Shown piece by piece: positions 22,701-37,200 of a stretch of 64,000 nt of DNA. Numbering within the stretch: the stretch's first letter is position 1; each line of letters starts with the position of its first letter. A program made the translations under genes and the position numbers. A model generated the notes under the pieces. That model saw nothing but the letters and a program-made list of their open reading frames with translations. It did no database searches and had not been told where the DNA came from. This stretch comes from Ricordea florida (lineage: Eukaryota > Cnidaria > Anthozoa > Corallimorpharia > Ricordeidae): assembly GCA_949710005.1 (NCBI GenBank), contig OX453286.1, positions 6,964,450 through 7,028,449 of the forward strand, read 5' to 3'.

Positions 22701-23068
22701 CCTACAAATCCTGAAACTCATGCAAAGGAGTAATAATAACAAAAACATTCTGAACCCTGCAAGAAAATAAAGCATATCTGTACGCGTGGTAGAGTTTGGA
22801 CTAGCGTTATTGTGCCAACAGAAATTATTTGAAACAAAAGAAGGAATTAAAAGTGTAAGGAAAATCTTCTTTAAAAGTTAAAACGACACGGTTCTCAATT
22901 ATTTCTTAAATTCTATTCTTAGAGAGTTCGATTCTCAAAAGAATCGATTTAAAAAAGAAAATTAAATTTAACGAAAATAGGGACCCATTTTTCACAAAAG
23001 TGCGCTTGGCGACTCACTTCTTTTAGTTTTGCTGCTTACTATTCAAGTACCCAGTAAATAAAAAGCCC

Positions 23069-23320
23069 ATGGAACGAAGCAATATGGATTTGCTGAGTTG
23101 GAGTTTCTGGAGAATATTAATTTGTACGCACTTATTATGTTTTGCTTCTGCGTACGATTTTAAGTTAAATTGTCCCACATTAAAAAAACAATCTATTGTC
23201 TTTGGCAACAGCGTTATCGAATTTGGTGAAAGTTATTGCGATTTTGCATGGATTCCTGGAATCTTAATAATAGCATTGTTTGTGGTGATCAAAAATAAAC
23301 ATCTAAAACAGGTGAAATAA
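23069..23320 (+). CDS. Small hypothetical secreted or membrane ORF
   Basis: The 83-residue frame has a hydrophobic N-terminal segment (WRILICTHLLCFASA) that resembles a signal peptide and a C-terminal hydrophobic segment (WIPGILIIALFVVI) followed by Lys residues. A degraded tandem duplicate of its second half follows at about 23355-23510. I recognise no family. It may be a fragment of a larger gene or chance. Confidence 0.2.
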   Translation: MERSNMDLLSWSFWRILICTHLLCFASAYDFKLNCPTLKKQSIVFGNSVIEFGESYCDFAWIPGILIIALFVVIKNKHLKQVK

Positions 23321-24848
23321 TTTTCTTACGCTGGAAAGAGTTCTATTTTTTTTACAACAGTGGTATCGAACTTGGTGAATGTACGTTATTGCGATTTTGT
23401 ATGGACTCCCGGAAAGTCAATACCAACATTGACGAACTGGAAATCTGCTTTCGCTGTGCCTAACTGATGTTCGTGGTAATCAAACATAATCAGCGAAAAC
23501 ATGTCAAATAATTTGCAAAGTTGTTTCAAGTCTTAATCAGACAAATCATTTTCGTTGAAAAAAAGTGTCGTGTTAGAGCCTAAAGTTAAACTATATGACG
23601 AAATTACAAACGATGATCCCTTGGAGAATATTCTATGCCAAAGGGAGACTCAATTAATCTTTTAAGGGATAGGAAGTCTTTGTCGCTTCTCTACAGCTGC
23701 CTTAACAGACCAGTTATAATTACTGCATGAATAAAGGCCGGTCCATCAGCAATAAAATAATTCCTAAATCGTTTGCGACAAAAATTTGCTGATAAATTAT
23801 TTATTGGGTTTTCACATTTGAAGAAAATGTTAAAATCCCGAATCTGTATGTCTAGAAATTTGTATTGTGGCTCGGATAGAACTAAAATATTTGATCGGGC
23901 TTTTTTGTCATAAAAAGATTAAATCCTCTCTTTCTTTCAACTGAAGGAAGAATAACTAATTTCAATTGGAAATTTTTGCTTTATTCTTAGTTAACAAATC
24001 TAGTTGAAGACGAAAGACTTACGTCAAATTAGTACTGTTGATATGTCAGTCTTTTTCTATTTTAGTTACGCTCGTACAGTTTTTAGAATGAAACTTTGTT
24101 GTGCCAAGGTCACATTAGTTTACGTAGGTCACAACATGGGGCATTTTTAAAATGCCTGAATTATGCAGTGCGGTGAACACAACGTGTACTCGCGAATTTA
24201 AGAAAGCTTTAAATTAGATTCAATGGAAACAACGTATTATACAAGGTGGGACAATATGACAGTTGCATATGTTTACATCTAACCGATTGAAGATCGATCA
24301 TATGAATCGAGAAAAATTCAACTTGCTTCATGAAGCGACTAGAGACATTCACCGAAACGCAGAAAAATCGATCAGAACAGGCAACGCATGCGCAACTCAT
24401 TGATGTATTTTTGAATGGAAAAATTCATCAACGTAAGAATTTAATTATTCTTGTGGAAACATTTGTAAATGTAAATATTGTAAAAAAAAAGGATAAACTA
24501 AAAAATTTAAAAAAAAATCGGAAAAAATAAAATTAGAGTAAACCTTTTACGCACCAACTAAAAACGAAGGTTAAATAACCTTAAGTAATTTGTCAACTGG
24601 TTAAATTAGTGTTTTCTAGGCCCATGACCAACTTTCGAGGTTAAGGCCTTTAGTGAACACGAACAGTCTCCATTTTTAATGGACTGTGTATCGTATTTTT
24701 TCCGAGAACATTTGCCATCTCAAATTAACTGCTGCAACTAATCGATGGGTGTAGCAGTATTTTGAATTATTTATGAAGTACACACTAGGTTGCGATACAT
24801 GTTTCAGCTGTCGGGTGTAATATAGGCCAAAATAGTTTCACCATGTAG

Positions 24849-25274
24849 TTGAAAATGCTTAAGAATTCCTTTCGTTTACTTAGCGTTGTGCTAAACCAAG
24901 GTATGTACTCTTTTCGCGATATGTTGAGCATCACTGAAAAGCTGGGATTTTTGTTTCTTTTCTGCCTGCTGGAACTGCTCGATGTGATAATTTCAAGCCG
25001 ACCAGCTATCGCCCGTTCACAGCAACTTCGCTACGCCATTTACACGATGCACGAATTCTCCTACTTAAACGTGACTAAAATTGCAAATAAAACTGTGCAG
25101 AGTGACTTTGACTGCGCATTCGAATGCTTGAAAAATTCCGACTGTTTTTCCTACAACGTTGAAGCCTCCGTGCAAAGGGGAAAAACCACTTGGTGTGAGC
25201 TGCTATCTTCAGACAAGTACAACTTCACCAACGAATTAAGTACAAACTACAAAACACATCATTATTCCATCTGG
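24849..25274 (+). CDS. Lectin gene exon 1: signal peptide and PAN/Apple domain
   Basis: Donor GTGAGT at 25275 follows TGG in phase 0. Two in-frame Met (24849, 24921) are possible starts; the second puts the hydrophobic core close to the N-terminus. Potential N-glycosylation sites are NVT, NKT and NFT. Confidence 0.75.
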
Positions 25275-28200
25275 GTGAGTAAGCTTTTCCTTTAGACCTT
25301 TTAAGCAAATGAAAAAAGGGAAAACTTAGAGTAACAACTTAATTAAAACTATTTTCCCGTTACAACTGACAATCACGCCAATTGATCTGGCAGAAATAAT
25401 GCAGCTACCAAAATATAATTTCCTTGAGGGGAAGAGTTTCCCTTTAATGAATTGATAAGGAGTTTTCCGGTAGGATTTTCAGTAAGGAAAAGTTATGTTC
25501 CAATTGAACGTTTTCCGAAAAACTGTGTGGCGTGGAATTATCGTGGCTGCGAAATTAAAAGAGCTTGGAACGGGTGCGAAACGTGCGAAATCGTAACTTG
25601 GTCGTTTTTATACTAGGGGACGCATTAGCCATCTGAAAGAACTTGGGCGAACATTCGTAGTTCGCCTGGTTATTCTTCTCTGGTATAATGACGGACGGAA
25701 CGTTTGGAACCGAGACAAAATTAGAAGGATTTGTATGGAATCATTGGAGCGTAAAAGTTGCAATATCTCACTCCAAAATTGAAATGAGAGGCTGATTTTT
25801 GGCCTGTAGGCATTTTTCATCGTGCTGTTTGCAAACATCTTAATAAATCCCATAATTTCAAAAATTGAGATATTTGTGACGTCACATTTTAGTACTCTAT
25901 ATATCTATATTTTAAAGGTGTCCGTTCGCAGGCCAGGTTACCTGGCAATAGTAACGCACTTGAGAACTGCTGAATTTCCGCCATTATTCGGTGATGCCTT
26001 TTTGAAAGTAATGTAAATTTTGTGGAAATCGATTTCACTCGTCCTGGAAGTACATCCCAGCAAGGTGATCTCCGAGATATTCAAGAAATATGAGCACAAG
26101 ATCGTCGCCGAGTAAGTTCGAATACCGTGAAAATCAACACGGGGAAAGCACGACTCAAAGCCGGGATAGAGAAACGACAGCAGGGAGAATAACAACAGCC
26201 AAGACAACAACTGATCGCTCCAGAAAAAGGCAAACGAAACAGCAGGGAAAAGGACTAGGAATTCAATCAAGTTAGTTTTGAATTTGAATGTGTTATTGAT
26301 AGAAATACAGGACATGAGTGAACGATTACATAACGAAATATATTGGCGTAGTACATTTAGCAAAACGACTTAGAAGGGACACCGAGTAAGAACGACTTCA
26401 ACGATTGGAGATATCTCTGGAAAATAATTCTATTAGTCTAAAAACGGAATCGGAAGATGACCAACAGATTACAAGAGAATGTAAATAGGTATTTTTCATA
26501 ATAAAACGATAGCGTTTCCAGTTTGAAGAAATTCCCAACACAGAGAGTTGCAGTTGTTATAGCAATCATTTACAACGATGTGATCTGATATCATTGCAAC
26601 AGTGAAAATATTGTAAATTTTCTTGATCTGGCAGTTCTGTTAAACATTTTCAACAGAATATATACCCTGTGTCACTATAAAGTACTGGTTCTGCAATATT
26701 ATCAGTGATCAATGCGATCATTTCAAAATAAAGCAAATGTGATTACTGAATTCTGAGTAGTATTTCTCTTTGCTATATATATATGTATGTATTCTCTGAT
26801 TGAAAGGTTTCAATAATATTGCGTAGAGACAACAAGTTTCATAGCCTTTTCACAATAGGTCAGTTTTACCTTAGAGTGCAATGAACCCTCCTCCCCTGAT
26901 AATATTGCTATCTAGAACCCCTGCCCTTTTTTCACAAATGAAATGTTAATTCAAGCCTTAATTTGAAAAGTTAGACATAACATATTAACTTTGTTACTTT
27001 CTGCTGTTTACTTTATTTTTATGATGTCAAATATCAATATTTCATAACAACCACAACATGCAATTAACCTTTTACATTGGAAAAACTTTATAAAGAAGAA
27101 AATAAATTTTGTAATGCCAAAATGTTTATGATCTTTCTCATATATTCATTGCAAGTGTGCTGTATGTAGTGACAAGTGTTTCAAGTTTCCTAAATGCCCT
27201 ATGCTTTCAATGATTTTCCACACAAACTGTATAGACAAATGACTGCACTAGATTCTAAGCCTTAAAGAAGAAATGGTATTCTTTAGTGCTGTTTTGATTA
27301 CTACCACCTCTGATGGAAAGTCTATTAAGAAGATTTTTGTATTGCTTGTAGTAGTAGAGTAACAATATCTTTACCAAGATTAGGACATGCATCCCACCCC
27401 ATAAAAATATATTATGTTTAACGTAAAAAATATAACAATAATAATATCAATACCAGTAATAATAACAGTAATAATAATAATAATGATAATAATATAATGA
27501 TAGTGCTTCTCGTTACCATATGTCATTGGTTACAAGTTCAATACCTTTGCCTGCCATGACTTTTTCGATGAAATACCATGCGTATATTAAATCTTTCTTC
27601 TGTAGTTTTTATAATAGAAATTTTCATATATTCAAAATAATGTACTATTCTCTGTTTGGTTATGGATATTTTGCCGGTTTCTGTAACAGCACAATTAAAC
27701 TTTCATGTGGTATACAGTTTTGACTGATTGATGTTGATTTCACATTATTTTTTTACAGGACTATGTAGTGCAGCAATAATTATCAACATATTGAGATTTC
27801 AGTAACTCTTTCTTACATGTATTGATTTTATGAGATGACCTAAAAATAGCACGACCACATACTATACAGTCGGCACACACTATTACTAAACCTTTATTTA
27901 AACTTTTTGTAGAATCCAATTGTTTTACCCCCAATTTTTATTTTATGTAATGACATTGTATCTCACACTTCTGTTGATATGGCATCACTGGGGGTACTAC
28001 TGCAACTGAAGAGAGTACATAAATTGAAACATGCACTATTCATAATGCTCTCAATTGTGGTTACCTAGGAATGAAATAATGACTGCAGTAGACAATAATA
28101 TATCTAATCAGAAGATTCTTCTTACAATGAATCTCATGCAATTATAAGCAAAAAACATAAACAAAAAATAATTGGAGCATTCAACTCATCCTCGGTGTAA

Positions 28201-31200
28201 GAACATATTGTGTTTAAAAGGGATGTACAACAAAGAAGACAAAGCAGTAGACTCAGACTAAGAAAATAAAAATAAAAAAAACACAGGTTTTTACACCGTG
28301 GTAAACACAAGCATTCATATCAACTATTCAAGATTTCCCCTGCAAAAGATTTACAATCATTTTCAATTTGTGGTAAGTGAATATTATTGTGATACCTCAT
28401 CGACTCTGTATTCCCTGTCAAGATAATAAATAATTTTACTTCTATTCCCTCTGGTGCAATCTCAGTGGCAGTGAAAGAGCTAAATGAAGGTCAATTTTTA
28501 AACACTGTGTTGACCGGTATACTGATCATGTAATTTGCACCAATAAAATAAAATATAAAAGCATTGTGACTTCTTCAAAAACTAGCTTCGCGAGGTTTTT
28601 GCGGGAGTCGTATTTCTAGTTAAAATTGTTTTATTCCTCGCGAAGCGAGGTTACTAATCGTGTCGGTTCCGGTCAGACCACGTGGCTCGCAAGCCCGAGT
28701 AAATCGAGCCGAGAGTTTTTATATATGTATATATATATATATATTTATATATATGTTTATATTTATATATCTATATTTTAGAGGTGTCCGTTCGCAGGCC
28801 AGGTTACCTGGCAATAGTAACGCACTTGAGAACTGCTGAATTTCCGCCATTATTCGGTGATGCCTTTTTGAAAGTAATGTAAATTTTGTGGAAATCGATT
28901 TCACTCGTCCTGGAAGTACATCCCAGCAAGGTGATCTCCGAGATATTCAAGAAATATGAGCACAAGATCGTCGCCGAGTAAGTTCGAATACCGTGAAAAT
29001 CAACACGGGGAAAGCACGACTCAAAGCCGGGATAGAGAAACGACAGCAGGGAGAATAACAACAGCCAAGACAGCAACTGATCGCTCCAGAAAAAGGCAAA
29101 CGAAACAGCAGGGAAAAGGACTAGGAATTCAATCAAGTTAGTTTTGAATTTGAATGTGTTATTGATAGAAATACAGGACATGAGTGAACGATTACATAAC
29201 GAAATATATTGGCGTAGTACATTTAGCAAAACGACTTAGAAGGGACACCGAGTAAGAACGACTTCAACGATTGGAGATATCTCTGGAAAAAAATTCTGTT
29301 AGTCTAAAAACGGAATCGGAAGATGACCAACAGATTACAAGAGAATGTAAATAGGTATTTTTCATAATAAAACGATAGCGTTTCCAGTTTGAAGAAATTC
29401 CCAACACAGAGAGTTGCAGTTGTTATAGCAATCATTTATAACGATGTGATCTGATATCATTGCAACAGTAAAAATATTGTAAATTTTCTTGATCTGGCAG
29501 TTCTGTTAAACATTTTCAACAGAATATATACCCTGTGTCACTATAAAGTACTGGTTCTGCAATATTATCAGTGATCAATGCGATCATTTCAAAATAAAGC
29601 AAATGTGATTACTGAATTCTGAGTAGTATTTCTCTTTGCTATATATATATGTATGTATTCTCTGATTGAAAGGTTTCAATAATATTGCGTAGAGACAACA
29701 AGTTTCATAGCCTTTTCACAATGGGTCAGTTTTACCTTAGAGTGCAATGAACCCCCCTCCCCTGATAATATTGCTATCTAGAACCCCTGCCCTTTTTTCA
29801 CAAATGAAATGTTAATTCAAGCCTTAATTTGAAAAGTTAGACATAACATATTAACTTTGTTACTTTCTGCTGTTTACTTTATTTTTATGATGTCAAATAT
29901 CAATATTTCATAACAACCACAACATGCAATTAACCTTTTACATTGGAAAAACTTTATAAAGAAGAAAATAAATTTTGTAATGCCAAAATGTTTATGATCT
30001 TTCTCATACATTCATTGCAAGTGTGCTGTATGTAGTGACAAGTGTTTCAAGTTTCCTAAATGCCCTATGCTTTCAATGATTTTCCACACAAACTGTATAG
30101 ACAAATGACTGCACTAGATTCTAAGCCTTAAAGAAGAAATGGTATTCTTTAGTGCTGTTTTGATTACTACCACCTCTGATGGAAAGTCTATTAAGAAGAT
30201 TTTTGTATTGCTTGTAGTAGTAGAGTAACAATATCTTTACCAAGATTAGAACATGCATCCCACCCCATAAAAATATATTATGTTTAACGTAAAAAATGTA
30301 ACAATAATAATATCAATACCAGTAATAATAACAGTAATGATAATAATAATGATAATAATATAATGATAGTGCTTCTCGTTACCATATGTCATTGGTTACA
30401 AGTTCAATACCTTTGCCTGCCATGACTTTTTCGATGAAATACCATGCGTATATTAAATCTTTCTTCTGTAGTTTTTGTAATAGAAATTTTCATATATTCA
30501 AAATAATGTACTATTCTCTGTTTGGTTATGGATATTTTGCCTGTTTCTGTAACAGCACAATTAAACTTTCATGTGGTATACAGTTTTGACTGATTGATGT
30601 TGATTTCACATTATTTTTTTACAGGACTATGTAGTGCAGCAATAATTATCAACATATTGAGATTTCAGTAACTCTTTCTTACATGTATTGATTTTATGAG
30701 ATGACCTAAAAATAGCACGACCACATACTATACAGTCGGCACACACTATTACTAAACCTTTATTTAAACTTTTTGTAGAATCCAATTGTTTTACCCCCAA
30801 TTTTTATTTTATGTAATGACATTGTATCTCACACTTCTGTTGATATGGCATCACTGGGGGTACTACTGCAACTGAAGAGAGTACATAAATTGAAACATGC
30901 ACTATTCATAATGCTCTCAATTGTGGTTACCTAGGAATGAAATAATGACTGCAGTAGACAATAATATATCTAATCAGAAGATTCTTCTTACAATGAATCT
31001 CATGCAATTATAAGCAAAAAACATAAACAAAAAATAATTGGAGCATTCAACTCATCCTCGGTGTAAAAACATATTGTGTTTAAAAGGGATGTACAACAAA
31101 GAAGACAAAGGAGTAGACTCAGACTAAGAAAATAAAACTAAAAAAAACACAGGTTTTTACACCGTGGTAAACACAAGCATTCATATCAACTATTCAAGAT

Positions 31201-34200
31201 TTCCCCTGCAAAAGATTTACAATCATTTTCAATTTGTGGTAAGTGAATATTATTGTGATACCTCATCGACTCTGTATTCCCTGTCAAGATAATAAATAAT
31301 TTTACTTCTATTCCCTCTGGTGCAATCTCAGTGGCAGTGAAAGAGCTAAATGAAGGTCAATTTTTAAACACTGTGTTGACCGGTATACTGATCATGTAAT
31401 TTGCACCAATAAAATAAAATATAAAAGCATTGTGACTTCTTCAAAAACTAGCTTCGCGAGGTTTTTGCGGGAGTCGTATTTCTAGTTAAAATTGTTTTAT
31501 TCCTCGCGAAGCGAGGCCGAAGGCCGAGCGTAGCGAGGTTACTAATCGTGTCCCTTTCGGTCAGACCACGTGGCTCGCAAGCCCGAGTAAATCGAGCCGA
31601 GAGTTTTTATATATGTATATATATATATATATTTTAAAGGTGTCCGTTCGCAGGCCAGGTTACCTGGCAACATTACTCCATGTGAAATTCCGCCATTAGG
31701 AATTCCTTGAATGATGTTTTGAAAATAATGTGAATTTTGTGGAAACCGATTTCACTCGTCTTGGAAATACATCCCAGGAAGAAGATCTCCTACATATACA
31801 AGAAAGAATGGCGAGAGATCGTCGTCGAGTAAGTTTGAATGCCGCAAAAATCGGCACACGGGAAGCGGCGACTCAAAGCAGAGATTGAGAAACGACGGTA
31901 GAGACGATAACAAGAGACATCGCAGCTAAGACAACAACTGCTTGCTCAAAAAAAGCAAAGGAATCAGCAAGGAAAAGGACCAGGAATACCATCAAGTTAC
32001 CATCAAGTTACATTGGAAATCGAATTTGTTATCGATAGAAACAAAGACTCGTTTTAGGTATACGGGACATGAGCGAGCGATTACATAACGAAATTGGCGA
32101 ACAAAATTTAGCAAAATGACTTCGAACGGAAACCGAGTAGGAACGACTTCCAGCATGCAGACAGAATCAGAAGATGAACGACAAAACAGATTACCATATC
32201 GTCGTGAAAAAAGTGCCAGGAAAGGGGAAACAGAAAGCAACCGCAAAGAAATGAAAGATGACAGTCACGTAGTATTAATACTGCAATGAGAATGTAAGTA
32301 GGTATTTTTCGTAGTGAAACGATTGCCTTCCATTTGAAAGAAATTCCCCATACAGAGATTGCAGTTGTGATAGCAAGTATTTATAATCATGTGATCTGAT
32401 ATCATTGCAACAGTGAAAATATATTGTAGATTTGTTTGATGTAGCAGTTATGTTCAGTATTTTCAACAGAAAACATACCAAACAATAAGTGACTGGTTCT
32501 GCAATATTATCAGGGATCAATGCAATTATTTGTAAATAAAGCAGATGTTATTACTGACTTCTGAGTAGTATTTCTCTTTGCTCTATTTCTTTGCTACATA
32601 TAAGCTACTGCGATGATCAGTTAATGTCATTGCCTACATATATGTATTGCGTAATCAAAAAGTTTTGTTGGGACAGACAACATTTTAAAATGGGTTTTTA
32701 CCTTTGAGTTCCATGTATCCCTAGGAATTACTCTCTTAGCACCCACCCTTTTCCCACAAATGAAAAGTTAATTTAAGCCCTACTTTGCAAAATTAGGCAA
32801 CATCTTAACCTTTTTCCTTAATGCTATTTAATTCATTTTTATGATGTCAAATACAAATATTTAATAACAATCACAATATACAGTTGACCTTTTACATTGA
32901 AAAAACTCTATAAGGGAGAAACTAAAATTTGTAATCCTAAAATTTTTTAGTGATTTTTCTTATATATTCATTGCAAGGGTGCTGTATGTAATAACAAGTC
33001 TGTGAAGTTTCCTAAATGTCCTATGCTTTCAATCATGATTTTCCACACTAACTGTATGGACATGATTATAATGATGATAATGACTGCACTAGCATGATTG
33101 CCACAGGTCAGACATGTCAGGAGTTGGAGGTCATTACCAGGACTAATTTGTGACTTTTCTAATTTAGTTGGTAAGGGAAAAAGTCAGGGAATTTAAAGAT
33201 CTTATGGCTGTGGCAACCATGACTAGATTCTAAGCTTAAAAGAAGAAATGGTGTTGTTCAGAGTTGAGTAATTTTTACTTCCTATGAGACAAACCCTATT
33301 CAGAAGAAAAACAGAATTGCTTGTAGTAGTAGAAGAACAATACCTTTTCCCAGATTAGGACAAACACCCCCACCCCATAACAGTATATTAAGTTAAACAT
33401 AAAAAATAACAATACTAATAATAATATCAATACCAGTAATAATATTAAAAATGATAATAATACAATCATAATAATCATGATAATAATTGTAAAAAATGAG
33501 AAAGTACAAAATATAAAAATAATATAATAATAGGTAAATACATAAATTGGGGTTTCATCCCTCATAGGAAAAACAATTATGAGTCCTTTAAAAACTAGCT
33601 TCGCGAGGTTTTGCGGGAGTCGTATTTCTAGTATAAATCCATGTATGGTGCTTCTTTATATAATTAATAATATACATGAAAAAATTACTCGATTCTGATT
33701 GGCTGAGAGCAGTGCATTTCAAGTGTAAAACCAGTGCAAAAAGTGTAACATCAGTGCAAATTACACATCGATATTCTGGATTCCGCTTTGAGTTCGTAGC
33801 GTTATCAGATGATCTTCATCAGCCAATCAGTAAATAAAGTGTCAAATCTGCGTCAAATGCACACTTCCTGTCCGCAATGAGATCTTCCGCACTTCCTCCA
33901 TGCGAATTTTTTCATGTTTATATTATTAATAAGTAAAGCGGCTCGTGCAATTTCAGCTTTTTGAAAAACTTCCTCGTGCAAATTTATTCCAAATTGAACT
34001 CGAAACCGTATGATTACCTTTACAAACAGAATAATACATGGGTTCGAGTAGATATTGATTTTTTCTTCTCTTTACTTGTTCGCTGCGGCGTCACTCATGA
34101 TCTGTCGATTTGGACACTGGAGGCAAAATTTCATAGCTCCGCGCTCCCTTGTATTATTCTCTAATTAACCTACTGCGAGTAGTTTTATGTTGATATAGAT

Positions 34201-37200
34201 TGATGTGATCGAATTTTATTTAACTGCAGACCCCATGTTCTTTGGTTCCTTGCAAGAACAATGCTACATGCATTGCAAATTATGAAGATAACACCTACAC
34301 TTGCCTATGTGGACTCGGGTTTGGCGGAATAAACTGCGATAAAGGTGCTAGAAATGGTTCTCTGTCAGTTAACATGTGACTCTTTGTGAGTTAGCATAAT
34401 GTAAACTTAACAAGATGGTGGATGGTGGAAAGAGAGAACTCAGACAGACTGAATTTTCTTTGTTTGAAAATTTGTGGCCTATCACTGTTACTCATTGATA
34501 ATACAGTAATATGTATTGGATATCATCGACGAGTAACCAACTGATTAACCATTAACTACCTATCAATTAATCACTGATTACATTAATTTATTAGGTCTGG
34601 TAGGTGTATTAAATATTAATTAACCGAGGTAGACCATACTTTTTTTGCAGTATGGCGTCGTTACGAGCGGTTGTGTGCTATTTCGCTCTGTTCACTTTTG
34701 CTATATTCTACATAAAAAAGCAAGCCTTCTGCAGTTCAAACGTACTATACGATATGGAGCAATGCCAGGGTTTACAAGAAACCTTTATCTACTCTTCGCT
34801 TTGGTCCTACCGCCAGATAAATGGAATTGGGCATCGAACATCGAGAACTTCGCTAATTCAGCTCCTGCTTCTCCTATCAGGCGATATCGAAACTTGTCCT
34901 GGACCGACTGATAGGTGTGGCTCGTGCTTAAAAGCTTTGAAGAAAAGACAAAGCAGGATGGCTTGTTCGCAATGTCATTTAAAGTTTCACCTGAAATGCT
35001 TCTGCTCCGATGATAGCGGAGTCATCTGCAATTCTTGTCTGTTTAACAACAACACCCAAGATGGAGCTGACCAAGATCAACCAGAAGATGCTCAACGATA
35101 TGTCATCCCCGAACTTAGCGAGCTTCTCTCTAAAAAGGGCCTTAAAATTCTGGATCAAAATATTAGAGGTTTATTGGCAAACAAAACTATCATCTGTCAA
35201 ATCCTGGATGGCTCTAGGAACATACACATCTTTTCGGTCAGTGAAACACATTTATCCACCGAAAGCGAAGCCGAGGTTCAAATTGAAGGTTATACGTTTA
35301 TTGCAAAGTCAAGGGCTTCTGGTCAAGGTGGAGGTGTTGGTGTTTATATTTCTTTATCTATTCCCTTTCAAAGACGAATGGATCTCGAGCAAGAGGATAT
35401 TGAATGCATTTGGATTGAAATTTTATTTCCTAAAACCAAAAGTTTTCTAGTTGGAATTATTTACCGCCCTCCGGATTCTTCTAAACATCTCTGCGCAAAT
35501 TTTAATTGCAAATTTGAATCAATGCTTTCGACAATATCAGCTGAAAACAAGGAATGTATTCTCTTAGGCGACATTAACTGTAATTTTTTGGTGTCCTCAG
35601 ATCACAAAGAAATGAAATCCATTCTCACCTATTTTGGTCTGAAACAACTCATTACTACCCCCACGAGAATTACGCGTGAGTCCAAGACCCTAATTGATGT
35701 TATTTGCAGTAACGTACCACATAACATCTCTTCGGTGAAAGTAATTCCAGCTAGCCTGAGTGATCATGAGCTCATTGGATGTGCTCGCAAGCTAAACAAT
35801 GTTAAGTTCAATCCACGAATCATTACTTGCCGGAATTTTGCTAACTATGACCCCAAGCCATTTTGCGAAGAGCTAAATTCTGCGAATTTTGAAGAAGTTT
35901 ATTCATCTGTCAGCATAAGCGAGGCATGGGCCTCTTTTCGTGACATACTGCAACAGTGTATCGACAAGCACGCTCCTCTAATCTTAAAGAAGGTCAAAGG
36001 CCGACTATGTCCTTGGCTGACTCCGGTTGTCAAAAAAGAGATGAATCTCAGGGATGGTTTGCTCAGGAAAGCCCGTCGTACTAATCAAGAAAACGATTGG
36101 TCTTCTTATAAACGGCAACGCAACAGAGTTTCTGGCCTTGTTAAAAAAAGCAAAAGCAGATATCATCGCGATCTTCTTAAAGATTGTGCTGACTCTCCGG
36201 ATAAATTTTGGGCAGCCATCAAGAAACTCTATCCTACCAAGTCGCCTTCTGATCAAGGTTCGGCGTTTGTGATAAATGGATCGAAGTCAACTGACAAAAG
36301 CTTCATTGCAAATAGCTTCTGCGAATATTTCAGTTCCATTGCCAGATGTCTGAAAGGGAAATCAATCTTACTCCGTGACTTTGTCTGGAGCAAACCTGCT
36401 GAAGAAAATCTTCCCAAGCAATTCACGGGAAGTCAGTTTACTTTTAAAGCTGTGAAAGAATCAGACATTCTTAAGGAGCTAAAAAATCTTAAGCGGAAAA
36501 AAGCGTCTGGACTGGATAATTTCCCCCCGGGACTGCTCAAAGACGCTGCCTATGTTTTAACCACGCCTTTGACATTTATCATCAATTTATCTCTAAAAAC
36601 TGGAGTTGTGCCTAGTGAGTGGAAAGTGGCAAAGGTGATCCCTCTATACAAATCAGGGTCTCTGGCTGAGGTTGACAATTACAGGCCTATCTCAATTCTC
36701 CCTACTTTGTCAAAGATCTTGGAAAGGATAGTCTATAAGCAGCTGATGGCTCATTTAGAGCGTCATAATCTACTTTTTGAGTACCAATTTGGTTTCCGTC
36801 CGAACCGCTCAACGGAACTAGCTGTTACTTACTTCACTGATCTCATCAGAAAGGAGGCCGATAGTGGAAAGGCGACAGGAGCAGTTTTTATTGACTTATC
36901 AAAGGCATTCGATACCATTAGTCATTGCATTTTATTGAGTAAACTGTCCCGTTTTGGTGTATATGATATGGAACTTCAGTGGTTTACTGATTATTTATTC
37001 CATCGTAAGCAGATCGTTCAATTTCACGGTGTGCTTTCTGAACCAAATCCAATTAACACTGGAGTTCCTCAAGGGAGTATTCTTGGGCCCCTCCTTTTTC
37101 TCATCTTCTTTAATGATGTGCATAGTCCGCTTCGTCATTGTAAGATTATCACTTACGCTGACGATACGGTGATTTTTACATCCTCAAGTGATATTGATGC

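Larger units (their letters stand above)
21950..24848. other. Spacer between Harbinger and the lectin gene
   Basis: This is AT-rich DNA. It contains a dispersed repeat with (TA)n flanks (22500-22700) and one small open frame (23069-23320). I see nothing else identifiable. Confidence 0.5.

Noticed and set aside
25938..26363. 141-codon minus-strand frame repeated at 28804-29229
   Set aside because: It is identical only because units 1 and 2 are recent duplicates; in unit 3 it is broken. The composition (Phe/Ser/Leu-rich) is not domain-like.
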